Source: Lentisphaerota bacterium
GTDB lineage: Bacteria > Verrucomicrobiota > Kiritimatiellia > UBA8416 > JAFGIZ01
Direction: 5' to 3'
Length of the DNA stretch: 31,264 nucleotides
NCBI GenBank assembly: GCA_016929365.1
Contig: JAFGIZ010000101.1
Span: 1 to 31,264, forward strand
Position 1 is the first letter of the stretch. Each line of letters starts with the position of its first letter. Below, one piece after another: positions 1 to 8,206 of the stretch. The translations under genes were made by a program, and so were the position numbers. The notes below the pieces were generated by a model. The model made no database searches and was not told the DNA's origin. It saw nothing but the letters and a program-made list of their open reading frames with translations.

Positions 1-377
1 CGCCGGGCCTGGTGGGCGAGCCGGAGGACCTGGAGGCGTTCCGCAACTGCAAGACGCGCGTCATGACGTGTTCCCGGATGTCCACGGCGCAAATGGCGAT
101 GGGCGGCACGCACGGCAATCTGGATATCATCCCCGAACGCTGCATTACGCTGGGCATGTACGAGCTGCTCAAGACCCGGCGTTTCGGGGTCATCATGATG
201 CGCAACTGGCACGCGGGCCTCTGGCGCCGTGCGTTTCTCGGACCCGTGACCGCCGAGTTTCCCGCGTCACTGCTCCAGGAACACCCGAACGTGACGCTTA
301 CCTTGACCCGGACGGCCGCGGAACGGCCGTTGACGAACACGCTTCAGGATACGGGCGAGGAGGATACAACGCCATAG
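1..377 (+). CDS. NagB-like glucosamine-6-phosphate deaminase/isomerase family protein, C-terminal part (5' end outside window)
   Basis: The frame is open from base 3 and ends at TAG 375-377, so only the last ~124 residues are visible. The stretch ITLGMYELLKTRR...GPVTAEFPASLLQEHPNV matches the C-terminal layout of the NagB/6-phosphogluconolactonase-like family, where a 'TxGxxxLLxAR' helix is followed by 'GPVTxxxPASxLQxHP'. Family members isomerise or deaminate amino-sugar phosphates in the cytoplasm. Where NagB has an asparagine-lysine-alanine at the phosphate-binding site, this protein reads NWHAG, so His appears to replace the usual Lys. It may act on a different substrate. The GH71-like gene follows after 43 bases, which would fit a sugar-catabolism locus. 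The family call is fairly firm; the substrate is not known. Confidence 0.6.
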   Translation, partial: PGLVGEPEDLEAFRNCKTRVMTCSRMSTAQMAMGGTHGNLDIIPERCITLGMYELLKTRRFGVIMMRNWHAGLWRRAFLGPVTAEFPASLLQEHPNVTLTLTRTAAERPLTNTLQDTGEEDTTP

Positions 378-420
378 GCAAGGGGCCGTAGAGACGATGC
401 CGCCACAGAGGAGAGACAAC

Positions 421-2136
421 ATGGCAACACTGCAATACAGGATTACGTTCCCGCGCGCCGCCGCCGTCCTGCTGGCCGTGCCGCTGTTGGCCGCGTCGTG
501 CCGGGCGCCGCACGCGCGCCCGCCCGAAAGCGAAGCCGGCGCCGCGCGCGGCCTGGAGGATATCCGGCAACGCAAGTACGTCTTTGCCCATTACATGCCG
601 GGGTATTCCCATCCCGCGCACCCGCACATGCGGTTCAGCAATCCGTATGTCGCGCGCACGCGCAGCCGGGAATCGGGCGCCCAGTACCGGGAGGCGCCGC
701 TGTTCGCGTCGGACTGGTTCAAGGAGGGGCACGCGGTATTCACGAACCGGCGCGACTTCATCCGCTGGGAAATCCGGACGGCCCGTGACGCCGGGATCGA
801 CGGATTCATGTTCGATTACGGGGCGGGGTACTCGGGAGCGCAGAACCGGAGCAACCGGCCGGACCGCGTGCATTGCTTTATCGAGATGGGCATCTTCGAT
901 GATTTCTTCAGCGTGGCGGAAGCGGAATTCCCGGACTTCAAGCTGCTGCTGTGCGTCGACCAGGCCACGATCCGGAAGCCGTCCCGCCGCACGGACACGA
1001 TCAACCAGTTCCTGGACCGTTACGGCAAAAGTCCCAACGGGCTGCAGTACGACGGCAAGCTGCTGCTCACGAGCTATCGGGCGAGCGCGCTGCCGCCCTA
1101 TGACTTCCAGGGCTGCCAGGGCGCGCCGGCCGGGTACATTTTCGAGAACACCCGGCAGGTTATCGCTAGCTGGGGCGATGTGTTCGCAGGGCTGCATCAG
1201 CCCGTGGCCCTGATCGCCGACCTGCCGCCCGCCTGGCTGTACGCGAAGCTGTGGAACTTCACGGACGCCGACTGCCGGCGCTTTTTCGACCTCTGGGCCC
1301 GGCCTTTCGCGGGCCTCAGCGTGTTCGGGCCGCTCGACACGCCGGAAGAGCAGCGCCGCATCTACACGATGATGAACGACGCCTGCCGGAAACACGGCAA
1401 GCTCTTCGGGCCGTGCGTCGCCCAGGGCTGGCGGCGGAACAACCTGGACCAGCGCGTCTTCATGCATGACGCCGAGCTGATGCTGGAATCCTGGAAGCTG
1501 GCGTTGGAGCTCGACCCGGGGATGGTCCAGATCGTGACCTGGAACGATTACGGCGAACAGACGGACATTGCGCCGTCCATCAATCACGGGTACGCGCTGC
1601 TGGAGTTGAATGCCTATTTCATCGAACGGTTCAAGACCGGGCGGCCGCCCGAACTCGAAAAGGACTCGATCATTCTCGCGTACAAACGGTATCCGGGGCG
1701 CCCCGAGCCGACGGATTTTCCGGATACGGCCGAACCCTGGTACCCGCTTTCGGAGAACCTGCATGTGATCACCCTGGCGCGGGCGCCCGCGCAGCTGGTG
1801 GTGGAGGGCTACGGCACGCGCCCGGTCGAACCGGGCCTGCAGAATCATCGCTTTCCCTTGCAGACCGGCCCGGTGTCCGCGGTGCTGGTGCGGGACGGCC
1901 GGACGGCGGCGTCCGTAAACGGGCTGAGCCCGGTGGTCGAGCAGCCGTACCGCGAGATGCTGGGCACCTGCTGGATCAGCTCGTCGTTCCGGGAGCGTTT
2001 CCGGCGGGATGCCGGTTTCGAGTTCGACCCGGGCCACCCGGCCTTCACGGACCTGAACACGAACGGCGTGGCCGACTGGGTCGAGCTGATCCGGCCGGAC
2101 CGCAAGGTCATTCCCGCGGACGGCGCGGGGACGTGA
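421..2136 (+). CDS. Secreted GH71/GH99-like glycoside hydrolase, probable lipoprotein
   Basis: 571 residues from ATG 421, chosen because GAGGAGAG lies just upstream; an in-frame ATG at 397 has no such site. The N-terminus is a signal peptide ending LLAAS-C27, an imperfect lipobox, so a lipid-anchored exported protein is likely. RKYVFAHYMPGY (51-62), ARDAGIDGFMFDYG (121-134) and TWNDYGEQTDIAP (from 373) follow the pattern of GH71 alpha-1,3-glucanases and GH99-like proteins, which begin with 'vFAHxmvG' and carry a late 'TWNDYgE' segment. It should therefore cleave an alpha-glycan outside the cytoplasm. Near the C-terminus DLNTNGVADWVE resembles a calcium-binding DxNxDG-type loop. Its TGA overlaps the next GTG start. 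The catalytic acids cannot be assigned by eye and the substrate is uncertain. Confidence 0.7.
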   Translation: MATLQYRITFPRAAAVLLAVPLLAASCRAPHARPPESEAGAARGLEDIRQRKYVFAHYMPGYSHPAHPHMRFSNPYVARTRSRESGAQYREAPLFASDWFKEGHAVFTNRRDFIRWEIRTARDAGIDGFMFDYGAGYSGAQNRSNRPDRVHCFIEMGIFDDFFSVAEAEFPDFKLLLCVDQATIRKPSRRTDTINQFLDRYGKSPNGLQYDGKLLLTSYRASALPPYDFQGCQGAPAGYIFENTRQVIASWGDVFAGLHQPVALIADLPPAWLYAKLWNFTDADCRRFFDLWARPFAGLSVFGPLDTPEEQRRIYTMMNDACRKHGKLFGPCVAQGWRRNNLDQRVFMHDAELMLESWKLALELDPGMVQIVTWNDYGEQTDIAPSINHGYALLELNAYFIERFKTGRPPELEKDSIILAYKRYPGRPEPTDFPDTAEPWYPLSENLHVITLARAPAQLVVEGYGTRPVEPGLQNHRFPLQTGPVSAVLVRDGRTAASVNGLSPVVEQPYREMLGTCWISSSFRERFRRDAGFEFDPGHPAFTDLNTNGVADWVELIRPDRKVIPADGAGT

Positions 2137-2438
2137 ACCGGGCGGCCGGCAGGCGGGCAGGGAACGCGGACGGGACGGTGCGTTTGAACGTCAAAGTCGT
2201 GCCCGGCGCCTCGCGTGAAGCCGTGGACGGCTGGCTGGGCGGCGCGCTCAAGCTGCGGGTCCGCGCGCCGGCGGAGGGCGGCCGGGCGAACGCGGCGGCG
2301 GAGACGCTGCTGGCGGCGGCCCTGGACCTGCCGAAACGGCGGGTCCGGATCGTGGCCGGCGGCGCTTCGGCGCGAAAGGTCGTGGCGGTGGACGGGTTAA
2401 GCGCGGCGGAGGCGCGACGCCGGCTTGAGGCGGAGTGA
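2133..2438 (+). CDS. UPF0235/YggU (DUF167) family protein
   Basis: 101 residues from GTG 2133, overlapping the preceding stop by four bases (GTGA), so translation is probably coupled. The core VRLNVKVVPGASREAVDG, LKLRVRAPAEGGRANAA and VRIVAGGASARKVVAV is the classic YggU fold signature, including the 'PAEGGxAN' turn. Family members are small cytoplasmic proteins of unknown biochemical role. The length matches the family's usual ~95-105 residues. A likely promoter for the downstream dxs gene lies over and just after the 3' end of this gene. Confidence 0.9.
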   Translation: MNRAAGRRAGNADGTVRLNVKVVPGASREAVDGWLGGALKLRVRAPAEGGRANAAAETLLAAALDLPKRRVRIVAGGASARKVVAVDGLSAAEARRRLEAE

Positions 2439-2453
2439 GCGGCGCGTTATAGT
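2425..2453 (+). promoter_or_regulatory. Putative sigma70-type promoter of dxs, giving a leaderless mRNA
   Basis: TTGAGG (2425-2430), a 17-base spacer and TATAGT (2448-2453). The dxs ATG at 2461 lies 7 bases after the -10 box, about where transcription would begin. The -35 box lies inside the upstream gene. No Shine-Dalgarno site precedes this ATG. Confidence 0.55.
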
Positions 2454-2460
2454 GCGGTTC

Positions 2461-4356
2461 ATGGACAGCCTGCTTGCCACAATCGACACGCCGGCGGACG
2501 TCAGGGCGTTGGACGCGGAGGCCCTGCGCCGGCTGGCGGACGAGGTGCGCGCCCGCATTATCGACACGGTCAGCCGCACGGGCGGGCACCTGGGCGCGAA
2601 TCTCGGGGCGGTGGAACTGACCGTCGCGTTGCTCAAGGTGTTCGAACCGCCCGCGGACAAGCTGGTCTGGGACGTGGGGCACCAGACGTACGCGTACAAG
2701 CTGCTGACCGGGCGGCGGGACCGGTTCGACACGCTCCGCCGGTTCGGCGGGCTTTCGGGTTTCCTGAGGCGCGACGAGAGCCCGTACGACGCGTTCGGGG
2801 CGGGTCATTCGGGTACGGCCCTGTCGGCCGCGCTGGGCATGGCCGTGGCGCGCGACCGGCGGGGCGGCGGGGAGCACGTGGTGGCGATCGTGGGCGACGG
2901 CGCAGCGGGCTGCGGGATTTCGCTCGAGGCGCTGAACAATCTTGCCGGCACGACGGGGCGCCTGATCGTCGTGCTGAACGACAACGAGATGTCGATTGCG
3001 GCCAACGTCGGATCCCTGGCGCGGTACCTGGCCGTGCTGCTGGCCAATCCGCGCTATAACCGCTGGAAGACATCGGTCGAGAGCGTGGCCAAGCGTTTCG
3101 GCATGGGCTGGCTCCGCCAGCGCTACTACCGTATCGAGGAGGTCCTGAAGGGCCTGTTCCTGCGCAGCCTCGTGTTCGAGGAATTCGGGTTGCGTTACAT
3201 CGGGCCGATCGACGGCCACAGCATTCCGGCCTTGACCGACGCCTTGCGGATCGCCGCGCATTCGGTCAAACCGATCCTGTTGCACGTCAGCACCCGCAAG
3301 GGCAAGGGATATCCGCCGGCGGAAGCGCATCCGGAGGCCTGGCACGGCACGTCGGGATTCGACGTCGCGACCGGCGTATCCACGGCGCCGGCCCGGGGTC
3401 CGTCGTATGCCGATGTCTTCGGGCGCGTGCTGGAGCGTTTGGCCGAGCAGGATCCGCGCCTCGTGGCCATCACCGCCGCGATGACGGCGGGTACCGGGCT
3501 GGAGGGCTTCAAACGCCGTTTTCCGGACCGGTTCTTCGACGTCGGGATTTGCGAGGAGCACGCGGTGGTATTCGCGGCGGGCCTGGCGGCGGCGGGCCGC
3601 GTGCCGGTTTTCGCCGTGTATTCGACCTTTGCCCAGCGGGCCGTGGACTGTGTGATTCACGATGTGTGCCTGCAGGGCCTGCCGGTGGTGTTCTGCCTGG
3701 ACCGGGCGGGCGTTGTCGGCGCAGACGGGCCGACGCATCACGGGGTGTTCGATATGGCGCTGTTCCGGGTCGTCCCGGGCCTGACGTTGATGCAGCCCAA
3801 GGACGAGGCGGAGCTGGCGGCGATGTTGGTCACGGCGGTGCGGCTGGGCAAGCCGGCGATGATCCGTTATCCGCGCGGCGGGGGGCCGGGCGCGGCGGTG
3901 CCGGACGCGCCGGAGCCGCTGGCCGTCGGCCGGGCGGAGGTGCTGCGCGAGCCCGCGGGGTCGGGCGGCGCGCCGGTCTGGTTCTGGGCGCTGGGCAACA
4001 TGCTGGAACCGGCGCGGGGGGCGGCGGCGCTGCTGGAGGCGCGGGGGGTGCCGGCGGGCGTGGTGAACGCGCGGTTCATCAAGCCGCTGGACGAGGCGTT
4101 GCTGGCGCAGCACGGTGCGGCGGCGCAGGCGGTCGTGACTGTGGAAGACGGCGTGGCCGCCGGCGGTTTCGGCTCGGCGGTGCAGGAGACGATCCGGGCG
4201 CGCGGCCTGCCGGCGCGTGTCTGGCGTTTCGGCTGGCCGGACCGTTTTGTGCCGCACGGGTCGGCGGCGGCCTTGCGGGACGCGCACGGGTTGACGGCGG
4301 AAGCCATAGCGGCGCGGGTGGCGGATGAAGCAGCGATTGGACGTGTTGCTGGTTGA
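2461..4356 (+). CDS. dxs: 1-deoxy-D-xylulose-5-phosphate synthase
   Basis: 631 residues. The enzyme condenses pyruvate and glyceraldehyde-3-phosphate to DXP, the first step of the MEP isoprenoid pathway, using thiamine diphosphate in the cytoplasm. Visible signatures are GGHLGANLG (41-49, catalytic His43), WDVGHQTYAYKLLTGR (70-85), GAGHSGTALSAALG (113-126), the diphosphate motif GDGAAGCGISLEALNN (145-160) and, in the pyrimidine domain, DVGICEEHAVVFAAG with its cofactor Glu, then DRAGVVGADGPTHHG. Length is typical. ATG 2461 is preferred to an in-frame upstream start at 2425 because the homology begins at MDSLLATIDTP and the -10 box sits 7 bases before it. The 3' end overlaps tlyA by 32 bases; dxs-tlyA-nadK clusters are common in bacteria. 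Confidence 0.97.
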   Translation: MDSLLATIDTPADVRALDAEALRRLADEVRARIIDTVSRTGGHLGANLGAVELTVALLKVFEPPADKLVWDVGHQTYAYKLLTGRRDRFDTLRRFGGLSGFLRRDESPYDAFGAGHSGTALSAALGMAVARDRRGGGEHVVAIVGDGAAGCGISLEALNNLAGTTGRLIVVLNDNEMSIAANVGSLARYLAVLLANPRYNRWKTSVESVAKRFGMGWLRQRYYRIEEVLKGLFLRSLVFEEFGLRYIGPIDGHSIPALTDALRIAAHSVKPILLHVSTRKGKGYPPAEAHPEAWHGTSGFDVATGVSTAPARGPSYADVFGRVLERLAEQDPRLVAITAAMTAGTGLEGFKRRFPDRFFDVGICEEHAVVFAAGLAAAGRVPVFAVYSTFAQRAVDCVIHDVCLQGLPVVFCLDRAGVVGADGPTHHGVFDMALFRVVPGLTLMQPKDEAELAAMLVTAVRLGKPAMIRYPRGGGPGAAVPDAPEPLAVGRAEVLREPAGSGGAPVWFWALGNMLEPARGAAALLEARGVPAGVVNARFIKPLDEALLAQHGAAAQAVVTVEDGVAAGGFGSAVQETIRARGLPARVWRFGWPDRFVPHGSAAALRDAHGLTAEAIAARVADEAAIGRVAG

Positions 4357-5065
4357 ACGGGGCCTGGCCGAATCGCGCGAGCGCGCGCAGCGGCTGATCG
4401 GCGCCGGGGCGGTGACGGTGGAGGGCGCGCCGGCGCCGAAGGCCGGGCACCGCGTGCCCGCGGACGTCCGCATCGAGGTCAAGGCGCCGCCGCGCTTTGT
4501 CGGCCGGGGCGGCGACAAGCTGGAGGCCGCGTTCGAGGCGTTCGGACTGGACGTCGCCGGACGGGTCTGCGTGGACGTGGGCGCCTCGACCGGCGGGTTC
4601 ACCGATTGCCTGCTGCAGCACGGCGCGGCGCGGGTGTACGCCGTGGACGTGGGGCGGGGGCAGCTGCACTGGCGGCTGCGCAACGATCCGCGGGTCACGG
4701 TCATGGAGAAGGTCAATGCCCGTCTCCTGCCGCCCGATGCCTTTCCTGACCGGCCGGACTTCGCGGTTCTGGACGTCTCGTTCATTGCGCTGACGAAGGT
4801 GCTGCCCGCCGTGATTGCGAGCTTGTCCCGGCCGGCGGAACTGGTTACGCTGATCAAGCCGCAGTTCGAGGCGGCCCGGCACGAAGTGGGCCGGGGCGGC
4901 GTGGTGCGCAACCCGGCCGTGCGCGCGGCGGTGGTGGAGCGGGTGCGCGCGTTCGGGACGGAAACACTCGGGCTGGCGTGGCAGGGCGTCCGGCCGAGCC
5001 CGGTGCTCGGGCCGGCGGGCAACGTGGAGTTTCTGGCGTACTGGAAAACGGGAGCGGACGGATGA
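4325..5065 (+). CDS. tlyA: TlyA family rRNA (cytidine-2'-O)-methyltransferase
   Basis: 246 residues. An N-terminal S4 RNA-binding domain (about 1-60, KQRLDVLLVERGLAESRERA) is followed by an FtsJ/RrmJ-like SAM methyltransferase domain with VDVGASTGGFTDCLL (motif I), YAVDVGRGQLHW, LDVSFIALTKVLP and LIKPQFE. TlyA proteins 2'-O-methylate cytidines in 16S and 23S rRNA; some orthologues were first described as hemolysins. The start ATG 4325 lies inside dxs (32-base overlap) and the stop overlaps nadK as ATGA, so the three genes are almost certainly one transcript. Confidence 0.93.
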   Translation: MKQRLDVLLVERGLAESRERAQRLIGAGAVTVEGAPAPKAGHRVPADVRIEVKAPPRFVGRGGDKLEAAFEAFGLDVAGRVCVDVGASTGGFTDCLLQHGAARVYAVDVGRGQLHWRLRNDPRVTVMEKVNARLLPPDAFPDRPDFAVLDVSFIALTKVLPAVIASLSRPAELVTLIKPQFEAARHEVGRGGVVRNPAVRAAVVERVRAFGTETLGLAWQGVRPSPVLGPAGNVEFLAYWKTGADG

Positions 5066-5910
5066 AGCGTATCGGCGTGGTGGCGCACCCGGGCAAGCCG
5101 CGGGCGGGCGAAACGCTGCGGCGGCTGGCGGCGCGCGCCGGCGAGCTGGGGCTGCACCTGACGGCCGATGCCGGAACGGCGGGCCTCCTGGACGGCGCGC
5201 TGCAGACGGGATCGTTCGAGGACGCGGATCTGATCGTCGCCCTGGGCGGGGACGGGACGATGCTGCGCGTGGCGCGGGAGCAGGCCGGCCTGGGCAAGCC
5301 GATCCTGGGGGTGAATCTCGGCAAGCTCGGATTCCTGACGGCGGTGGACGAACACGAGCTCGACCGCGCCCTGGACTGCGTGGTGCGGGATAACCTCCGG
5401 ATCAGCGTGCGCGCGATGCTCGAGGTCGCCGCGCATTCCGGCGACCGCGCGCTGGGACGGTGGCGCGCGTTGAACGACGCGGTGATCGGGAGCGGGACGT
5501 CGTCGCGCGTGGCGACGCTGGACCTCTGCCTGGACGGGGGGGCGGTGACGTCCTACGTGTGTGACGGCCTGATCGTCTCGACGCCGCTGGGCAGCACGGG
5601 GCATTCGCTCTCGGCCGGCGGGCCGATTCTCGTGCCCGAGACCGAGGCCTTCGTGGTCAGCCTGATCTGTCCGCATACCCTGAGTTCGCGGCCGCTGGTC
5701 GTGCCCGATTCCAGCCGCCTGACGGTGGTGCCCCGGGACGGCCGCGCGTTTCTGCTGGCGGTGGACGGCCAGGAAGAGCAGCCGCTTTCCGCGGGCGACG
5801 TGGTCACGTTGGGGCGGAGCGACACCGTGGTGCGCCTGGCGTATCTGCCGGACCGGGATTACTTTGCCATGCTGCGCCGGAAGCTGCACTGGAGCGGCTC
5901 AAGCGTCTGA
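5062..5910 (+). CDS. nadK: NAD kinase
   Basis: 282 residues from ATG 5062, overlapping the tlyA stop by ATGA. NAD kinase phosphorylates NAD to NADP with ATP or polyphosphate. LIVALGGDGTMLRVAR carries the GGDGT diacylglycerol-kinase-like motif, followed by GVNLGKLGFLT, ALNDAVIG, and CDGLIVSTPLGSTGHSLSA. The last is the NAD-binding 'DGxxxSTPTGSTAYxLSAGG' segment with TPT to TPL and AY to GH changes. Length is normal. The 3' end overlaps the convergent UROD-fold gene by 12 bases. The substitutions in the nicotinamide-site motif are mild and do not argue against function. Confidence 0.95.
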   Translation: MKRIGVVAHPGKPRAGETLRRLAARAGELGLHLTADAGTAGLLDGALQTGSFEDADLIVALGGDGTMLRVAREQAGLGKPILGVNLGKLGFLTAVDEHELDRALDCVVRDNLRISVRAMLEVAAHSGDRALGRWRALNDAVIGSGTSSRVATLDLCLDGGAVTSYVCDGLIVSTPLGSTGHSLSAGGPILVPETEAFVVSLICPHTLSSRPLVVPDSSRLTVVPRDGRAFLLAVDGQEEQPLSAGDVVTLGRSDTVVRLAYLPDRDYFAMLRRKLHWSGSSV

Positions 5911-7032
5911 GCCGTGGTAGCGCGCATCGATCCGGCGATGCAGCGCGCGGATGGCCTCGTCATCGGCCGGTCCCCAGCCCAGGCCGGTAACGGAAAGGTA
6001 CAGGCCCGGGCGCCGGTGCATCAGGCCGACGAGTTCCTCGAGCCGCGCCGCCTCGCGGCCCGCGGGGAGGTCTTCGCGTACGACGAGAACGGCCGTGCCG
6101 GGGATCAGCGTGAGCGCTTCGTCCACGCCGATCGCTTCTTCCTCCAGGTTCGCGATCCAGCCGGCCTCGGTATAAAGCATCTGCGGAAAGTGCTCCGCCA
6201 GGACGCGGAAGAGGCGCCGCCCCGAGCAGGGGTGAAACGCGAGCGGCCCGAACTCCTCTTCCATGCGCCGGTCGTACGGCAGGACGAATTCCTCGTAGCG
6301 GGCGGGGGTCAGCCGGTTGGCGGAACATTCGGCCACGTAGCATGCGCCGTCGAGGTCCGCGGGGCAGAAGGCCAGGCCGGGCGTGGGGGCCAGGCGTTCC
6401 GCGCCGATCCAGCCCGGGATTTCGGTCCAGGCGTCGAGCAGCGTCTCGGTCACGAGGTCCATGAGGTTGTGCACGCGGTCGGGGTCGCGCTCCATGTGCT
6501 CGAAGAGCGGATCGCCGACGAGCGTATGCGCGATGTTGAACGGTCCCTGCAGGTCGGGCGGCGCGAGCGTGAACTCGGGCGGCGTGTTCTCCTTGAAAAA
6601 TTCGATCTGGTCGCGGACCCGCGGCAACAGGCCGGCCGCGGCCAGGTCCGGGGGGTCGGCTTCGTCGAAGGCTTCGATCGGCAGCCCGCCGGCCGTATCG
6701 TCCGGCGCGGCGTCGCCGCTGAGGGCGGTGGCGAGCGTGGCCGGACCGAAGCCCGTATCGAGGACCGGCGCGACGGGATTCTCGAGCTCGATCCGGCGCA
6801 GCAGCCCGTGCAGGTTCTGTTCGAGTTGCTCCTCGAGGAAAAGCCGGTCGCGGGGGTGCGACACGTCCTCCGGTGCAGGGTCGCGGTGGATCAGGATCGG
6901 CGCGCAGGCCGGGTGTTCCCCGGCGCGCAGAGCGGCCCAGGCGCGGCGGAGATCCTTGTCGGGCCGCCGGCTCAGCGCGGTGAGAAAGCGGTTCAGGGCG
7001 GCTTCGATGCCGGCTTTAGTGTACGTGATCAT
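5899..7032 (-). CDS. Uroporphyrinogen decarboxylase-fold protein (MtaA/UROD-like, non-heme role likely)
   Basis: 377 residues. The C-terminal half matches the UROD/cobalamin-methyltransferase superfamily: DLQGPFNIAHTLVGD (about 160-174), a long acidic helix, ANRLTPARYEEFVLPYDRR and FHPCSGR with His267 and Cys269. In corrinoid methyltransferases of this fold the H-x-C pair plus a later Cys bind zinc. Here the segment where the third Cys is expected reads LSVTGLGWGP, with no Cys. It is therefore not a standard heme-pathway HemE and may be a methyltransferase variant or have another job. The gene follows larC with a 17-base overlap on the same strand, implying co-translation with the nickel-pincer cofactor genes. 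Substrate unknown. Confidence 0.75.
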   Translation of the reverse strand: MITYTKAGIEAALNRFLTALSRRPDKDLRRAWAALRAGEHPACAPILIHRDPAPEDVSHPRDRLFLEEQLEQNLHGLLRRIELENPVAPVLDTGFGPATLATALSGDAAPDDTAGGLPIEAFDEADPPDLAAAGLLPRVRDQIEFFKENTPPEFTLAPPDLQGPFNIAHTLVGDPLFEHMERDPDRVHNLMDLVTETLLDAWTEIPGWIGAERLAPTPGLAFCPADLDGACYVAECSANRLTPARYEEFVLPYDRRMEEEFGPLAFHPCSGRRLFRVLAEHFPQMLYTEAGWIANLEEEAIGVDEALTLIPGTAVLVVREDLPAGREAARLEELVGLMHRRPGLYLSVTGLGWGPADDEAIRALHRRIDARYHGSDA

Positions 7033-8206
7033 CGGGTGCCCGGAGGGCGGCCTCGTATACGGCGCGGACCGGCACCCCGTGTTCGCGGGCGCGCGCCGCG
7101 CAATCCTCGTGTTCGGGCGCCCGCGTCACGTCGCGGCCCTGCCAGGCGCCGATCTTGAGGCGGACCGTCCCGTACGGGGTTGTGACGGCGGCCTCGCGGC
7201 GCGCGAGCACGGTCCGGCTCACGGCGTACTCGCGCACGCCGAAAGTGGTGCTTTCGGTGAAGATCAGATCGATCAGGACCGGCCGGTCTTCCGGCCGGCA
7301 GAGCACGGTCAGGAGCGTGCCCGGCCGCTGTTTCTTCATTTGCACGGGCGTCGTAAAGACATCGAGCGCGCCGGCGGCGAGCAGGCGTCCGGTCAGCGAT
7401 CCGATCAGTTCAGGCACGGCGTCGTCCAGGTTGCATTCGAGCACGACGCAGGCGGCCGGCGGGCCGGCGGGTGCCGGGCGGGGCGGGGGGGCGAGCAGCA
7501 TGGCGCGCAGGAGGTTGGGGCGGGAGTTGAGCCGGCGGTGGCCGAACCCGGCCGCCGATTTTTCCAGCAGGCCGGCGGCGCCGTGGGCGGCAGCCGGGTC
7601 GCCGGCCGCGGTGAGCCACGCGGCGGCGGTGGGGGTCACCAGCTCGAAGGGTTCGCCGGTCCGGATGACCGGCCGGTTTTCGAGCAGGACGACCGTGGCG
7701 GGGGCGGGCACGGGCAGGCGGCCGTGCGCGCTTTCGATAGTGCCCGTTCCCAGGGGCAGCACGCTCACGGAGACGGGCCCGACGTCCAGCCATTCCAGGG
7801 CCGTGCACGCGCCCAGGATATCGATGATGGAATCCATCGCGCCGACTTCGTGGAAATGGACGGCCTCGGGCGCGGTGCCGTGGACCGCGGCCTCCGCTTC
7901 GGCCAGGCGCCGGAACACGGCGAGGCCGCGGCGTTGGGCGCCGGACGGCAGCGTGCTGCGTTCGACCAGTTCGCGGATATCGGCCAGGCGGCGGTGGGGA
8001 TGGGGGCGGTCGGCGACCTCGACGGTGACGCGCAGTCCGGAGAACCCGCCTTCCGTCACGGTCTCCGCGCGGATCGCGAAGGGCTCGATGCGCAGCGACG
8101 CAAGCGCGCGCGCGAGCTCGTCCGGATCGACGCCGAGCCCGATCAGGCAGGCCAGGATCATGTCCCCGCTGGCGCCGCCGACGCTGTCGAAGTGCAGGCT
8201 TTTCAT
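7016..8206 (-). CDS. larC: Nickel-pincer cofactor nickel insertion protein LarC
   Basis: 396 residues. LarC is a CTP-dependent cyclometallase that inserts nickel into the pyridinium-3,5-bisthiocarboxylate mononucleotide (NPN) cofactor used by lactate racemase-type enzymes. Signatures include HFDSVGGASGDM at the N-terminus, AVHFHEVGAMDSIIDILG, and the C-terminal TTPVQMKKQRPGTLLTVLC followed by ESTTFGVREY. The protein is one continuous frame, unlike the Lactiplantibacillus larC1/larC2 arrangement, which needs a programmed frameshift. Start ATG 8206 overlaps the larB stop (ATGA), and the 3' end overlaps the UROD-fold gene. No larA or larE is in this window. Confidence 0.93.
   Translation of the reverse strand: MKSLHFDSVGGASGDMILACLIGLGVDPDELARALASLRIEPFAIRAETVTEGGFSGLRVTVEVADRPHPHRRLADIRELVERSTLPSGAQRRGLAVFRRLAEAEAAVHGTAPEAVHFHEVGAMDSIIDILGACTALEWLDVGPVSVSVLPLGTGTIESAHGRLPVPAPATVVLLENRPVIRTGEPFELVTPTAAAWLTAAGDPAAAHGAAGLLEKSAAGFGHRRLNSRPNLLRAMLLAPPPRPAPAGPPAACVVLECNLDDAVPELIGSLTGRLLAAGALDVFTTPVQMKKQRPGTLLTVLCRPEDRPVLIDLIFTESTTFGVREYAVSRTVLARREAAVTTPYGTVRLKIGAWQGRDVTRAPEHEDCAARAREHGVPVRAVYEAALRAPDDHVH

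Noticed and set aside
2248..5889. A 1213-residue open frame on the minus strand across the YggU, dxs, tlyA and nadK genes
   Set aside because: Its translation is low-complexity (Arg, Pro, His rich) without motifs, while the plus strand has four recognisable genes. Long antisense frames are expected in GC-rich DNA.
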